Assembly (NCBI GenBank): GCA_026936325.1
Contig: JAPTHN010000182.1
Coordinates: 310,001 to 374,000, forward strand
DNA length: 64,000 bases
Direction: 5' to 3'
Origin: Platynereis dumerilii
Taxonomy: Eukaryota > Annelida > Polychaeta > Phyllodocida > Nereididae
Shown: piece after piece, positions 23,101-35,100 of the stretch
Numbering within the stretch: the first letter of the stretch is position 1
Layout: each line of letters starts with the position of its first letter
Program-made: the position numbers and the translations under genes
The notes under the pieces: model-generated
What the model saw: only the letters and a program-made list of their open reading frames with translations
Databases searched by the model: none
Told to the model about the DNA's origin: nothing

Positions 23101-26100
23101 TCCTGGAACAATGCAATAAATACAAATACCTCGGAGTTACACTATCAGAAAAGAGGAACTATGCTGACCACCTGGCCATGACAAGAGGTAAAGTGGAAGC
23201 AGCATACAACACAATCATGGCAATAGCAGGAAGCACGGACTTGAAGGAAATCGAGCTGAAAACCATCTGGACAACGTTAGAAGCATGCATAATCCCTATC
23301 ATAACATACGGGACCGAAGCTGGAATCCTCACAAAAAAAGAGAAGGCGGAAATAAAACAAATCCTGGACAACATCCTGAAAAGAATCATAATGACACCCA
23401 GATCCACCCCATGGGAACCAGTCTACCTGGAAACAGGAATCTTGGACATTGAAAGCACAGTCCTGGCTAATAAAATTGGCTACATGGAAAGGATCAAAGA
23501 TGGTGACAACGAGACCCTGAAAAAAATAATGGACAGCCGAGATAAAGGAGGATGGGGGGAAAAGTCCAGAAAGGAGAAAGAGGAGACAATGGGACAAGAT
23601 TGGATACCAAACGGAACAGAAGAGAGAAGAAAACATGAAGTAAAGAAGGCTGTGAAAAAGAAAATGATGATGAAAATAAGGGAAAGCGGACAACTCAAAT
23701 CAAAAACAACTTTCTACCTTCAAAACAAACTACAGGCACAGGCTGGAAGGAGAGCCCCATACATGGATCAACTACCCAGAAGGGAAGCCAGTGCCATCTT
23801 TGCAGCAAGGACTAGAATGCTGGACGTAAAAGCAAATTTCAAGAACAAATACCCCAACACCAGATGCAGGATGTGCAACAGGGAAGAGGAAACTCAACAA
23901 CATATCCTAGAAGAATGTGAAGGGATGGACCGAACAGAAGAGGAAAAAGTAACCACCATGGACATCTTCAGAGAAGAAGTTGAAAAACTGAGGGACACAG
24001 CAAAAAAGATTAACAAGATAAAAGACATGTTAAAAAGTGCTGCTCCCCAATGAAAATTGGGTGAGCAAACCGGTAACCCGGCAACGCACACGAGGAAGAA
24101 GAAGAAGTAGGTCAAAGCCGGGAATAGTTGCTGAGGGTGGCTGTGTGGGCAGTGTAGCAGCATGGGAGTATGTTACTTACAGGCGACAGTTTAGGCCCAC
24201 AAGCACACATACGTTTATCCGTCCATTTATTTTCGATGGACAGTAATGACTTTGCATTTTAACATTGACCTTCATGCATTTACTAAGAGTTAAACCACTG
24301 CCAGGCTATTTAATATATTTTATGTGTTTTGCATCAATCGAAAAGTGTTTACACCAAGCACCAGAAGCACCATTGGTACTTATATATTCATAAATCTTGA
24401 AAATCAATAAGTCTACAGTACACTATTTTACTGCAGACAGAAATATCACCAGTGTCGCTATAAACATTTAATTATATGCTGTACACTTTGTGCAGAGATA
24501 CCAGTGTTTCGCCATGGATGTGTACAGACACTGGTGCCAGGAGATTTTATAGAGGGTGATAAATATTTAATTTCTTTTGGCACGTGTGCTAATCCATTAA
24601 TGTTTTATAAATACAGTAGTGCAGTTGCGTACAATTTTGTTCTGGGGGAATGCTAGATAAAAAAAATTTAACCTCCGGAATAAGGCACAAGAGACGAACA
24701 GCAACTATAAGTTAAATTTAAGATAAGATAAATACGCTAAGATATACTTTATTAATCTCCAACAGAGAAACTTTTTTACATCAAATTGAGTTTGGTCACG
24801 TGACAACTTCGGGATCATTCTGCTTCAATAAATTAATTGTGTCCCGAATATTATGGGCATGCAAGTTTTAGCCTTCCAATTTCATTCTTCAAGAATATAC
24901 TTTTGGAAGAATTTGAAGGAAAATTCATCAATTTTATGGATCAGTAATGTACACTGAAGAAAGTAGCAAAACTTTCCGAGCTATCTCTCTCTGCGAGATG
25001 CAACCCCCTCATATGAGACCCTTCCACAACTACAGACAACATGGTACATCAGTACTGAGCCACTATAGTACATATATATCTATTAAGTTGTTGCCAGATA
25101 TCCTATTTTAGCATTTCAATACAGTCTTTCATTGCAGCAAATGCATAATTCACACAGCAAATATTTACATAATTTATTAATCTCCGAAGCACAAAAACTA
25201 CATTAAGGACACAATAGGAAACTGCGAAGACTCCAAGTAGACATTAATTCCGGATGGCTACACATGCGCATGTTTCTAGTGCTGATGCTTCACTATTCAA
25301 TGCGGTCTTATGTATGTATGTAACCTAGCTACAATGTGAAAATATGGAGCTTTGAGCCATCTTTTATAAAAAAATGTTTGCCTATACTATCCATATGTAC
25401 TTTAAAGTGTGTTGCAAAATTCCCTTTTAAATAAATTAAGATGCTAGGAGTCAGGACAACAACGCATATTATACATAGAGCGAAGGGAGGAAGGGCGGGA
25501 CTTTTTTTTCACTGAAATGCCAGATGTTAAATTTATCTTCTTATTTCTTTCGTGCACGCTGCATCCTAAAATACTTGTTTAAAAAAATCAAACAATATAG
25601 TGTTGAGAAATCTCTCCCACCAGAAGGGAAAGAATTGACTTTCTCCAACATGACTGGTGTGAAATGGTTTAATAATGAAAATAGCCTTTTAGTTGAATGC
25701 GTCATCCATTTTTTTCCTGAAAAAATTATCTTTATCTGTTATACCGGAAATGCGTCAGCTTAGTGAGCCTAATCATTGCATGACTTCACAAAAGTTAACG
25801 AGCTTTTAGTTTTTGCTTGCACATTTATGTATGTGCCAATTTAAAAACAACAGTAATTTTTATTGAATGTTACATAAGACACTCAGCCAGTTCATCGGAC
25901 CGTGACTAATGCCACTTATCAATAAATTGTAGAAAAGAAAAAAAGAAACACACTTCTAAAAATTCCTAATAACCATAATAAATATTTTTGAAAAGACATA
26001 ACAACAGCACATCAATAGACTAGCCAAATCAGGTAAACACTTAAAACAGAATGAACTTAAATAGGAGCATGGCATATATTTATAGCATATATTTATAGCC

Positions 26101-29100
26101 ACGCATCAATATTCTGCAATAGCTTTAGTTTTCTAAATTTTTTTCACAGCATAAAAGCTTGCCGGAACTGGAAAGCAAAGTCCCAGAGGTAATTTAAGAT
26201 ATGCTGGCAGCTGAAGCAGCTGAAGCAGGAGATATATATATGGGGTTTGTGGTTCAAATATTTTTTCTCTGGTATTTTTCTTTAATTATGACTGGTGGGG
26301 GATGGATGAAAGGGCTTTAAGTCCTTAATTTTCAGACCGACTAGGTCTATAAGTATAAATTGAAATCATGGATGTATCATATGCGGTGTGAGCGGCTTAA
26401 TCTCGACGTTGTGATCATGTTGTGGCAACATGATTTCTACCACACATTTCTATGTGGCCGCCAATTGGCAACATTGTTTTTACGTTGTGTGCCACTATCA
26501 GAATGAGTCCTTTTTACAAAATTACATTGTGTGGCCGCGGACCATGCAACTGCCAAAATAAAAGAGCAATACAAGTCATCAAATGAGTCATAATTACCGT
26601 AGTCTGTCTGAAAAATTTGGCGGATGAGGAGAATAAACCATTCTTTGGTCAAGCCTCCCATGTCCAGGCCAGGTTCCCCTGCAAACGTCACCTTCAGCTT
26701 CTTCTTGAGATCATGCTGTTTCCTGGCAATCTGAAGAAAACAAACATCAATACAGAAAATGTGACAAATATTACATAGCACCAAGAGTGCCAAAGGATTG
26801 ATAGACATTTGGATGGATGAATGAGTGGGGCTATCAATATATAAGCCCGTACCATAAAGTCAACGTGGCAATTTTACCTCATTTAGAGAATCTGACACCA
26901 GGTGGGAGCGCCGTACGGTGAGGTTGAGGAACAACATTCCAATGTCGGGCAACTGTCTTCGCTGGACTTTGGCAACTAAACTTCTCTGTAAATAAAAAGA
27001 ATATGCAGATCATGAGGAGTATTTCTTTTTTAAAAGTGTCATATAGTATGTGTGCGTTTTCTTTCCATAGAGTAGTCACAACAATAAAGTTCCCTTTTAG
27101 AAAAATTCCGAGGACTAGAACTTTCTTAATAGAGTTGATGCACTCCCAGTGTCGATTTATTGAACCATCAATTAGTTTTTTTCTTTTTTCTTTTCGGTCA
27201 GAAGATCTTTACTTAAGTCATCGCATGCAAACGAATCGAAGATATCAGAAAAGCTAAAATAAATTCTGCGAGCTATACAAAAATTGATAGATAGTCAGAC
27301 ACAGGTATACAGTTTTCTTGAAAAGCAATTCAATACGTTTTCCATACATTCACACATCACATGACAAGTTGTCAACACATACGTGCGAAACAATACATTT
27401 TAGTTGAAAACATAATTTTTTCAGTGTATCTCCCATGGCAACTACAATACACTGTCTGTCAAGTACACTGAATATGAACAAGCAACAAATAAAAGAAGAA
27501 TTTCTTTTTAAATCAGGCTTCTCCATGATGTCCACTTGTTAACAGAATCAATAAGAATGCTTCCTTGGACGCATCCTTACAAGCCAAGTCTACCAGTTGT
27601 TAGGTGGGCTTAATCGGTATGACCTCCTGTATTATCAATCAAGCTGCATCAATTGCAGAAGTAATCATCCATATTTGTCTTCCTAAAGACTCCCATAGGC
27701 TTCCAAAATTTATAGTTCAGTCTGCACACTAACATTTTTGAAGGTTGACAGTCGATTTGGCTTTGCATTCCGTAATCATGCACTTGGTAGGTTAATTAGG
27801 ACAGGAGGACACAGCAATGAGGTAGAATGACACCCAACATAGTATTACATCATATGTAAGTCCAGATGACTTGTCCTGAGTGCAAATCAAACCCACAACC
27901 CTGCGACTGGCAGTCCAGTGTGCTGTTAACAACTGAGCTAACCCCACTCCCCTCAATTTTGAAAGACCCGTTTTCAATCATACCAGAGGAGTCTTTGGAA
28001 AAACTTGGCCTAAAATACAATGATTATTTAGCATTACATCTCACCCTGGCCATGATGATCATCTGTTGTTCTGAATCCTTTTGCAAAATGTTTCTCTTCG
28101 CCGCGATGCTGAGGATGAAAGGATATTGGCAAAAGCTGAACCTGAAGATTTAAAAAATCAGCAAAATTATATCTTACACAAGAAGTTGATCAATGGATTT
28201 AAATGTATGAGCAGATTGCAAAATTATCATCTGAATGCAGTCTTTGCAAAGATTGCCGGTCCGAAGGACCTGTACGGCAGATTACCAACTGGTCTGGCAG
28301 TCAAGGTCAAAAAATGTAATTGGATAATGTTAAAATTTGTGGAGATAGCCAAAATCTCTATTTCGGTCCAGCATGGGATTTTGGATCTTTGCTAAAACAG
28401 TCTGAATGCCTAGTTCTCAAAGAGTGACATTGAAACACCACTGCAAGGTTTCATTATTTCTGAAGCTGAAGGGAATACAATAATTGCCCTCCTTGGTAGA
28501 TATCATTTAAATGCACCCTTTTTAGAGTTTTTGGGCACCAATTAAATTATATGTAACTTGCAGTGACATTATTGCACTTGGACATAGAAATAATCATTCA
28601 ACATATCGTGCCACAAAAACATCCGTCATCTGATTACAAATTAATAATTAACATTTTTTATTGCAAGACATATTTGAATATTTTTATGGCTTTATCAATT
28701 AAATACAAGGTCACGAATACACGTGTCCATCGTTATAGGCCTTTAAAAGTAGGCCTATCATATTGTGTCTTATTACTTATCAATATAACATTTTACATAC
28801 ACTGCCAACCACATAAACGTGGGCAAAAAGACATTATAAATTTATCACACGTGGTCAATCGAATTAATTTCTTACCCAAAACATTGAATATAAACACCAT
28901 TCTGAGGTCACGTGTTATTTGATTAATGAATTATAAATAAGCTACTTTAAAATATGACAAGTAGGCCAATAATGATCAACGATCACCAATCAACAACTGA
29001 TCATATTAAATGACTTGTCATGAAACATGGACATCACTTTGAGCAGAATGGTCAATGCCATTACTAAAAGGCCATCAAGAGCATAAATATATGCATTATT

Positions 29101-32100
29101 TGTGCATAATAATTGATGTTGACACAATAAATTAACCAATCGATTTATAAATCATGAAATAAGACGGATTGCTTTAATTTGCTTACCCTGGGTGAGTGGA
29201 GGGATTCTGCCAAGTGTAATATTCGGCCATCAGGTCCAAGTGGTCCAGAGCACTGTTGTAGAACTCCGTGTAAGGAACCACCATGGCCTTGCTTAAGTTA
29301 TTGGCAGCATCTGAGGGAAAAGAAAGTAAAAGTTGTATCATTGACATGGAGAGAGAGAATTCCACTAGACAACACATTCAGGCAAACCCACATCAAACAT
29401 CTCATAAAAAAATTAAAAAAAGCCCAGCATACACCGCATCTGACGAAATTACGTAAGTATGTTATTTTACGTTGGTATGAAAACATTTGGACCTAATGTT
29501 TTATCCTTTTCACATAAGCATTGGCTTGCTATGAGACATCTTCCATGTAACTTTCATCCAATTCCGTTGGGGCAAAGTTGAGTTATGCCATATATTTAAA
29601 TATTTTGGTGTCTTATGAAATTACGCAAAATCAACAGATTAAGTGGAGGGGCCTTGATAATGATAAATTTTCAAATTTCTGCACTCCAGTCATTAGCGTC
29701 TAATCAATAAGCAACTATTCATATTAAAAAAATGTGCGTACTTGCTGCCTATGCCAAGCTGTACACATTAATTGTCTCCATTGATATAACATTGGTTTTG
29801 TATATATTTTTCGAATGAATGCTTCCGAAAACCTCAAAGAGGTTCCGATCTTTAAAATCATGTTACTACCAGTTACCTTATGCTATCTATTGAGCTCAGT
29901 TCAAAGGTCACTAAAGTAACTTGTCTCCCTTTAAACTGGCTAGCAATCAAAAATCACATCCATGACCTGCCATTGGAATAGCATTGCGATCAGAATGTAC
30001 AGTTCCTTATTCAAACTTAACCTAACAAATTGTCACTTAATTGTAAAAAAACCTCAGCAATTGCATTTCATATGCCAAACAAAGCCATTGAATATCCAGA
30101 ACTTAAAATAGATGGAATACAGATATCTTATGTGAAAGAGTTCAATTATCTTGGAATTGTTTTGAATGAAAACTTGAAGTGGAATTCGCATATTGACTAT
30201 ATTTCAAAAAAGATATCGAAGGTGGTTGGTATGTTAAACAAACTTAAATTTATCCTTCCAGAGCATGTACTTTTTACAATTTATAATTCTCTTATTGTGC
30301 CTCATTTGAATTATGGAGCCTTGATTTGGGAACGTAATATATCCAGATTAACTATTTTACAAAAAAAGGCATTGAGGGCTGTGACCAAAAGCAAGTATAA
30401 TGCACACACTAGCATTATTTTTAAAAATCTTAAAACCTTAAAATGCCAAGACATCTGTGCACTGCATTGTTTAAAATTTTGTTATAAATTGGAGAATGAG
30501 CAACTACCAAAATATTTTCTAAATTCTAGCATTTTCATTAAACACATGTATCTGTATTTGATATTTCTGTTGTCATTAAAAGTTTATATATATTAAAAGG
30601 AGCGAAATTCATGAGCATTACAGTAGGAGAGTAAATGATTACAATATACCTCGAATAAGGCATGAATTTATGAAACAGGGTATCAGATTTAAAATAGCTG
30701 TAACTTTCAATAATATGCAACCAATTTTCAGGGACAAAATACAAACTCATAGCCTTCTTGGTTTCAAAAATTATGTTAAAAATGCTATGATTGACAGTTA
30801 TGATGCAACTTGCCATATTGAATATTGTTACATATGCAACAGAATTTAGGCTAATCTTTAGGAGTAAGCCAATTATTTTTATTTGACGGACCGACAGGAC
30901 AAACGACTTGAGACACCCAAGTAATGACAATTTATATGACGGACTTAATGACTGACATATATGCCAAAAAGAAGAGCTTTGCTTTTTTAGTTGTTTTTTT
31001 TTACTGTGTCCATGACAGTTCCCAGTGCTGCCTCCCACTCTGCCTCTGAAATTTACTTTTCCTTTAAGGTGGCCCCAAGCCAACGGTCATTTTGGCCTTA
31101 TTGGGGTCTCCTACCATAAAAATTGCTTTGATGATGTATGAATGATGATTTCAAATGGTAAATAAATGATATGAATCTGAAAATCTGAATCAATATTTTG
31201 TCAATTCCCAATGCATAACTTATCACTCAGTTTCATTGAACTAAATAGATATAAAAAGGTTATTTTTAAAGTCATTTTCAAAAGAATCGGAATCATTTTG
31301 AGATTATGGGGAGCATAAATTAAAAAATTTATGCAAATCCTATGTTATTCCAATGGAGACAATTAATGAGTACAGCTTGGCAGAGGCAGCAAGTAAGCAA
31401 ATTTTTTCAATGTGAATAGTTGCTATATGATTAGATGCTAATAGCTTGAGTGCAGTAATTTGAAAATTTAACATTTTCAAAGCCCTTCCACTTAATATGT
31501 CAATTTTGCGTAATTTCGTAAGACACCAAAATATTTGAATATATGGCATAACTCAACTTTGCCCCAACGGAATTGGATGAAAGTTACATGGAAGATGTTT
31601 CATAGCAAGCCAATGCTTATGTAAAAAGGATAAAACATTTGGCCCAAATGTTTTCATACCAATGTAAAATAACTTACTTGAGTAATTTCGTCAGATGCGG
31701 TGTAGATACTGAAGGGGCGGGATATTTGGCGTCCCTTCTGACACTCGTTCAGCTGGAATGTAGCTCATGAATATTGTTTTAAAATTATCATTTTCTTGTA
31801 AATTGGATGTAAGGATGTAGGGACTTTACATAGCTCTGGAAGGCTAATTAGGACTGGAGGCAGCCACGGCAATGAGACGAAGGTCGAAGAATGATTGAAA
31901 CAGCCACCCAACATAGGTCCTGGTCAAATAGGCATATTTCAGAATTGATTCTGGGAATCAGGGAAAATTTGATACCCGGAGCAAAAACTGATCAATATCA
32001 GCGCAGAGGAGCATTGCCCTGGGCTCCTGGCCAACCATTAGTTGTGAATTTTCCAGAACAAAATAGCATCCCCTCGACCCCTTCCTTTTGCGACAACACA

Positions 32101-35100
32101 ACATTTAAATACACTTTGTAAGACTCACTGAGTAAAGCGAAGACCTTAGTGGCACTGGGGATCCACCAGGTACACTTGGACATGGGGGGCAGGTCCTGGG
32201 GTTTCGGGGGGAACAGTCTGCAGGCTACAAAGTTGTGAAGTTTCTGGACAAGGCGACGGAATCGCACGGCATCCAGTCTGAAAAAAAAGGCGAGACAATT
32301 GTCAAGATGTGTCTTGAATAACTCTTAAAAGATTTTTTTTCTCATAAGGTCATCCTAGTGAAAATCAATGAGCTATTGCGGCAGACATTTAGAATTTTAA
32401 ACCAAGAAGTCATCACCCAATCAATACATCTGCGGTGAACTAATAATTAACATTTAGCTAAATGTTTTTCACAACACCATGTAACGACTCACTCATCAGC
32501 TAATGAAACTTTAAGTATCGGCCAAATGTCACAATATAGTTCACTTACTTTCTAATCATTAAATGTTTAAAAAGTACTCCAAAGGATTTTCTTTCTTCAT
32601 AAGAGGTAATTACATACAAAGCTGGACGGATGATTGGGGCTTTACATCCTGTATTTATGCACTTGGAAGTTGGAAGGCTAATTAGAGCAGGAGGAGGACA
32701 CAACATAGAAGTAAAGGATGATTGAAACACCCTCCATGGAATTACAATGGAAGAAAAATTTGCCTGTAGTTCGGCCTGTCAGATAGACCTTAAGCTCTGC
32801 GACAAGTCTCAGACAAATTTTGCCCAACTTAGCCGTGAAACATTTTTTAAAACTCCTACTCACTTCTTGAGCCAGTGAACAAGGTAGTGGTGATCATGGT
32901 CGGGCAATGAAGCAATCTGGCGAAGGAGGTGGGCAAAGATCACGTAGGTCGCCATATTGTTGAACTGGGGGTTCTGAAATGAATAATCAAAAGAATTGAT
33001 AAAGGAAATATTCAAATGATATCACATAATCGAATTTGTCACATGACCACTCAACATCAAATCATTAAGAACTGAGGAAGGGCTCTGGACGGACCCTAAA
33101 AGCTCTTCAGCTAATAATAATGTTGTGAGTACACGTATAATATCTCTAGAAATATTCAAATGGTCTTTTTCTGAAAGACATTCAACATATAAACATGCGC
33201 AATTCCAATCTGTAACCAAGTGTTCTGTCACAAAAGGAAATGACACAATTAAACAAAACTTGCAAAAAAAAAATTTCTTGAAGTTCAAATATTTATATAT
33301 GAATCAAGATGAATGCTAAATTCTCTAAAATCTTTAAATTTCATCAATAAACTTTTCAAGCAGGTCAAGTAGTAGTCAACATTCTATATGACACATACCT
33401 GTAAAAGAACCATGAAGGCACGAATGTCATCCTTAGAGTGGGGCCTAAAAAATTTAATAAGAAATTTTTTTTACAGCATTTGATAAAGACATGACTTGTC
33501 ATTGATTTCAAAGGGCAAAAAAAAGCTAACAATGTATCTAACAATACTTACTTTTTGTCTTTTAATAAACTGTTGATAATTGCTTTTAAAACAATCTTCT
33601 GAATTTCTTGAGGCTGGAAAATAAAAGATAAAAAGGTTTATCAAGGAAATCAAACAATTTCATTGATATGGATATGAAAAGTGCAGCCCTCTTCAATCTT
33701 CAAGATCAGTTCTTGCCGTTTGTGAGAGTTAACAGAAGAGATGGGAGAGAGAGCAAGAGACGCACACTCAAGACTTTTTCAACTGGAGTTCAAAAAGTTG
33801 CACATTTACAGATTTACCCCATACGAAGGAGCTTTTACAAGGCCGAACATGACTAAGGATAAACACTGATGCTGGGGGCAGCCAATTAACGTTTCATTTG
33901 AATCAAACTAACATAGATTTTGCTCCTGAACGAGTGAACGTCCACCTGAAAATCTTAGATTTACCCACCAAAAACTTTGTAGCCACACCCCTTCATCTAT
34001 TCCAAATTTTCCATCCAACACATTCAAGTCAATATAAAATAACGAAGTCCAATAATTCATAGATAATTCAAAACTAATTAGGCCTACTTACCATGTCAAT
34101 TAAGGTGTCATAGACAGCATTAACCATGGCTAAATTTAATCCTGAAGTTTCGGGTGTTTTATTGTTCCGTTGTGGTTGTCCCTCATTCTCTGCCGTTTCC
34201 TAAAACGTAATAAGAATTATGACAAACGCTTTTATACAAATCATTTGATTTGCATGAAAATCTTGAACTGAATAAACTGTTCAATGATCATGCTTGATAT
34301 TTTAATCAACATCAAAGAATTGGTACCCCAGGGTGTCTGCAGCATTTTAAGAAACCAATTTCCAGGATTTACCTCTCTTTTCCAGACCGAATTTTCCCAA
34401 AACCCAAGGCCAATATTTCGGTGAACTGCTACAAAAACAACGCACAGAACTTTCTTTTCTGAAGATCAAAATGTTTCGACCACCTGATTGTCACAAAAAA
34501 ACACCCAAACAGGCCTATTAACTATGAATTGTTTTATTGGTAGCTGGCAACTAACTTTCAGGCTTTTCCAGGCCTTTTGTGTAAAACACAGCCTGTTTTT
34601 GGCTGGAGAATTCTGGAGAATTCTGGAGAATTCTCCAGCCTTTTTAATAATGGGTTTTGGGGGTGTGGTCGATATTTGGAGGTGTGGCGCATAATGACAG
34701 GTATGCATTTTTGGCCATCATGCGTTGAGTTTGTGTTTGTAGTAATTGCTGGTTAGAAGCAATCTTAGTTGGCTAATTTGATAGCATTAGGCAAGGTGTA
34801 ATGAGTTGACAGTTGTTCAGTTGAAACTGTGGCAGTGCTTGAAAATTTTTAATTTTTGGGGGTGTGGCCATTTAGAGCCAATGAGAATGAGGGACTTGGT
34901 GGGATGGGCCATTTCAGCCAATAGGGAGACATGTAGTATGCAAGGCCTGAGAGGGGGAGGACACATCCAGGGGGTACTTGTAGAAATTAGGAGGGAGGTA
35001 ATTTTAAAATTTTAGATTTTACATGTACCGAGGGGGGTCACCTCAGGGGGGGTACTCGCAAAAAAAAATGTTTTTTTCTGCTATTTATATTGCCAAGCTG

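Larger units (their letters stand above)
18139..24103 (+). mobile_element. Nearly full-length non-LTR retrotransposon (LINE)
   Basis: The element has a probable 5' UTR (about 18139-18372), ORF1 (18373-20709) and ORF2 with APE-type endonuclease, reverse transcriptase and a C-terminal CCHC motif (to 24053). A short 3' UTR ends in a GAA-rich tail. It inserted in sense opposite to hectd2, within the intron between hectd2 exons 12 and 13. ORF2 carries one in-frame stop and one single-base slip, so the copy is young but not intact. The RT box reads WMDD. I could not place it in a named clade; the C-terminal CCHC and APE endonuclease put it among the I/Jockey/CR1-like lineages. The exact 5' end and TSD are unresolved. 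Confidence 0.85.

Noticed and set aside
18500-23698. Many long minus-strand open frames opposite the LINE
   Set aside because: They are shadows of the A/G-rich LINE sense strand: the A-rich bias removes stops from the complement. Their Phe/Ser/Leu-rich translations show no domain.
27880-27950. A tRNA gene on the minus strand
   Set aside because: The A and B boxes are degenerate, no cloverleaf closes properly, and the sequence continues into a repeated SINE body.
28081-28395. Plus-strand 104-residue frame
   Set aside because: It overlaps hectd2 exon 10 in antisense and runs into intron; no splice or domain support.
30538-31083. Minus-strand 181-residue frame
   Set aside because: It is antisense to the 3' part of the CR1/Rex1-like LINE fragment and shows no protein-like features.
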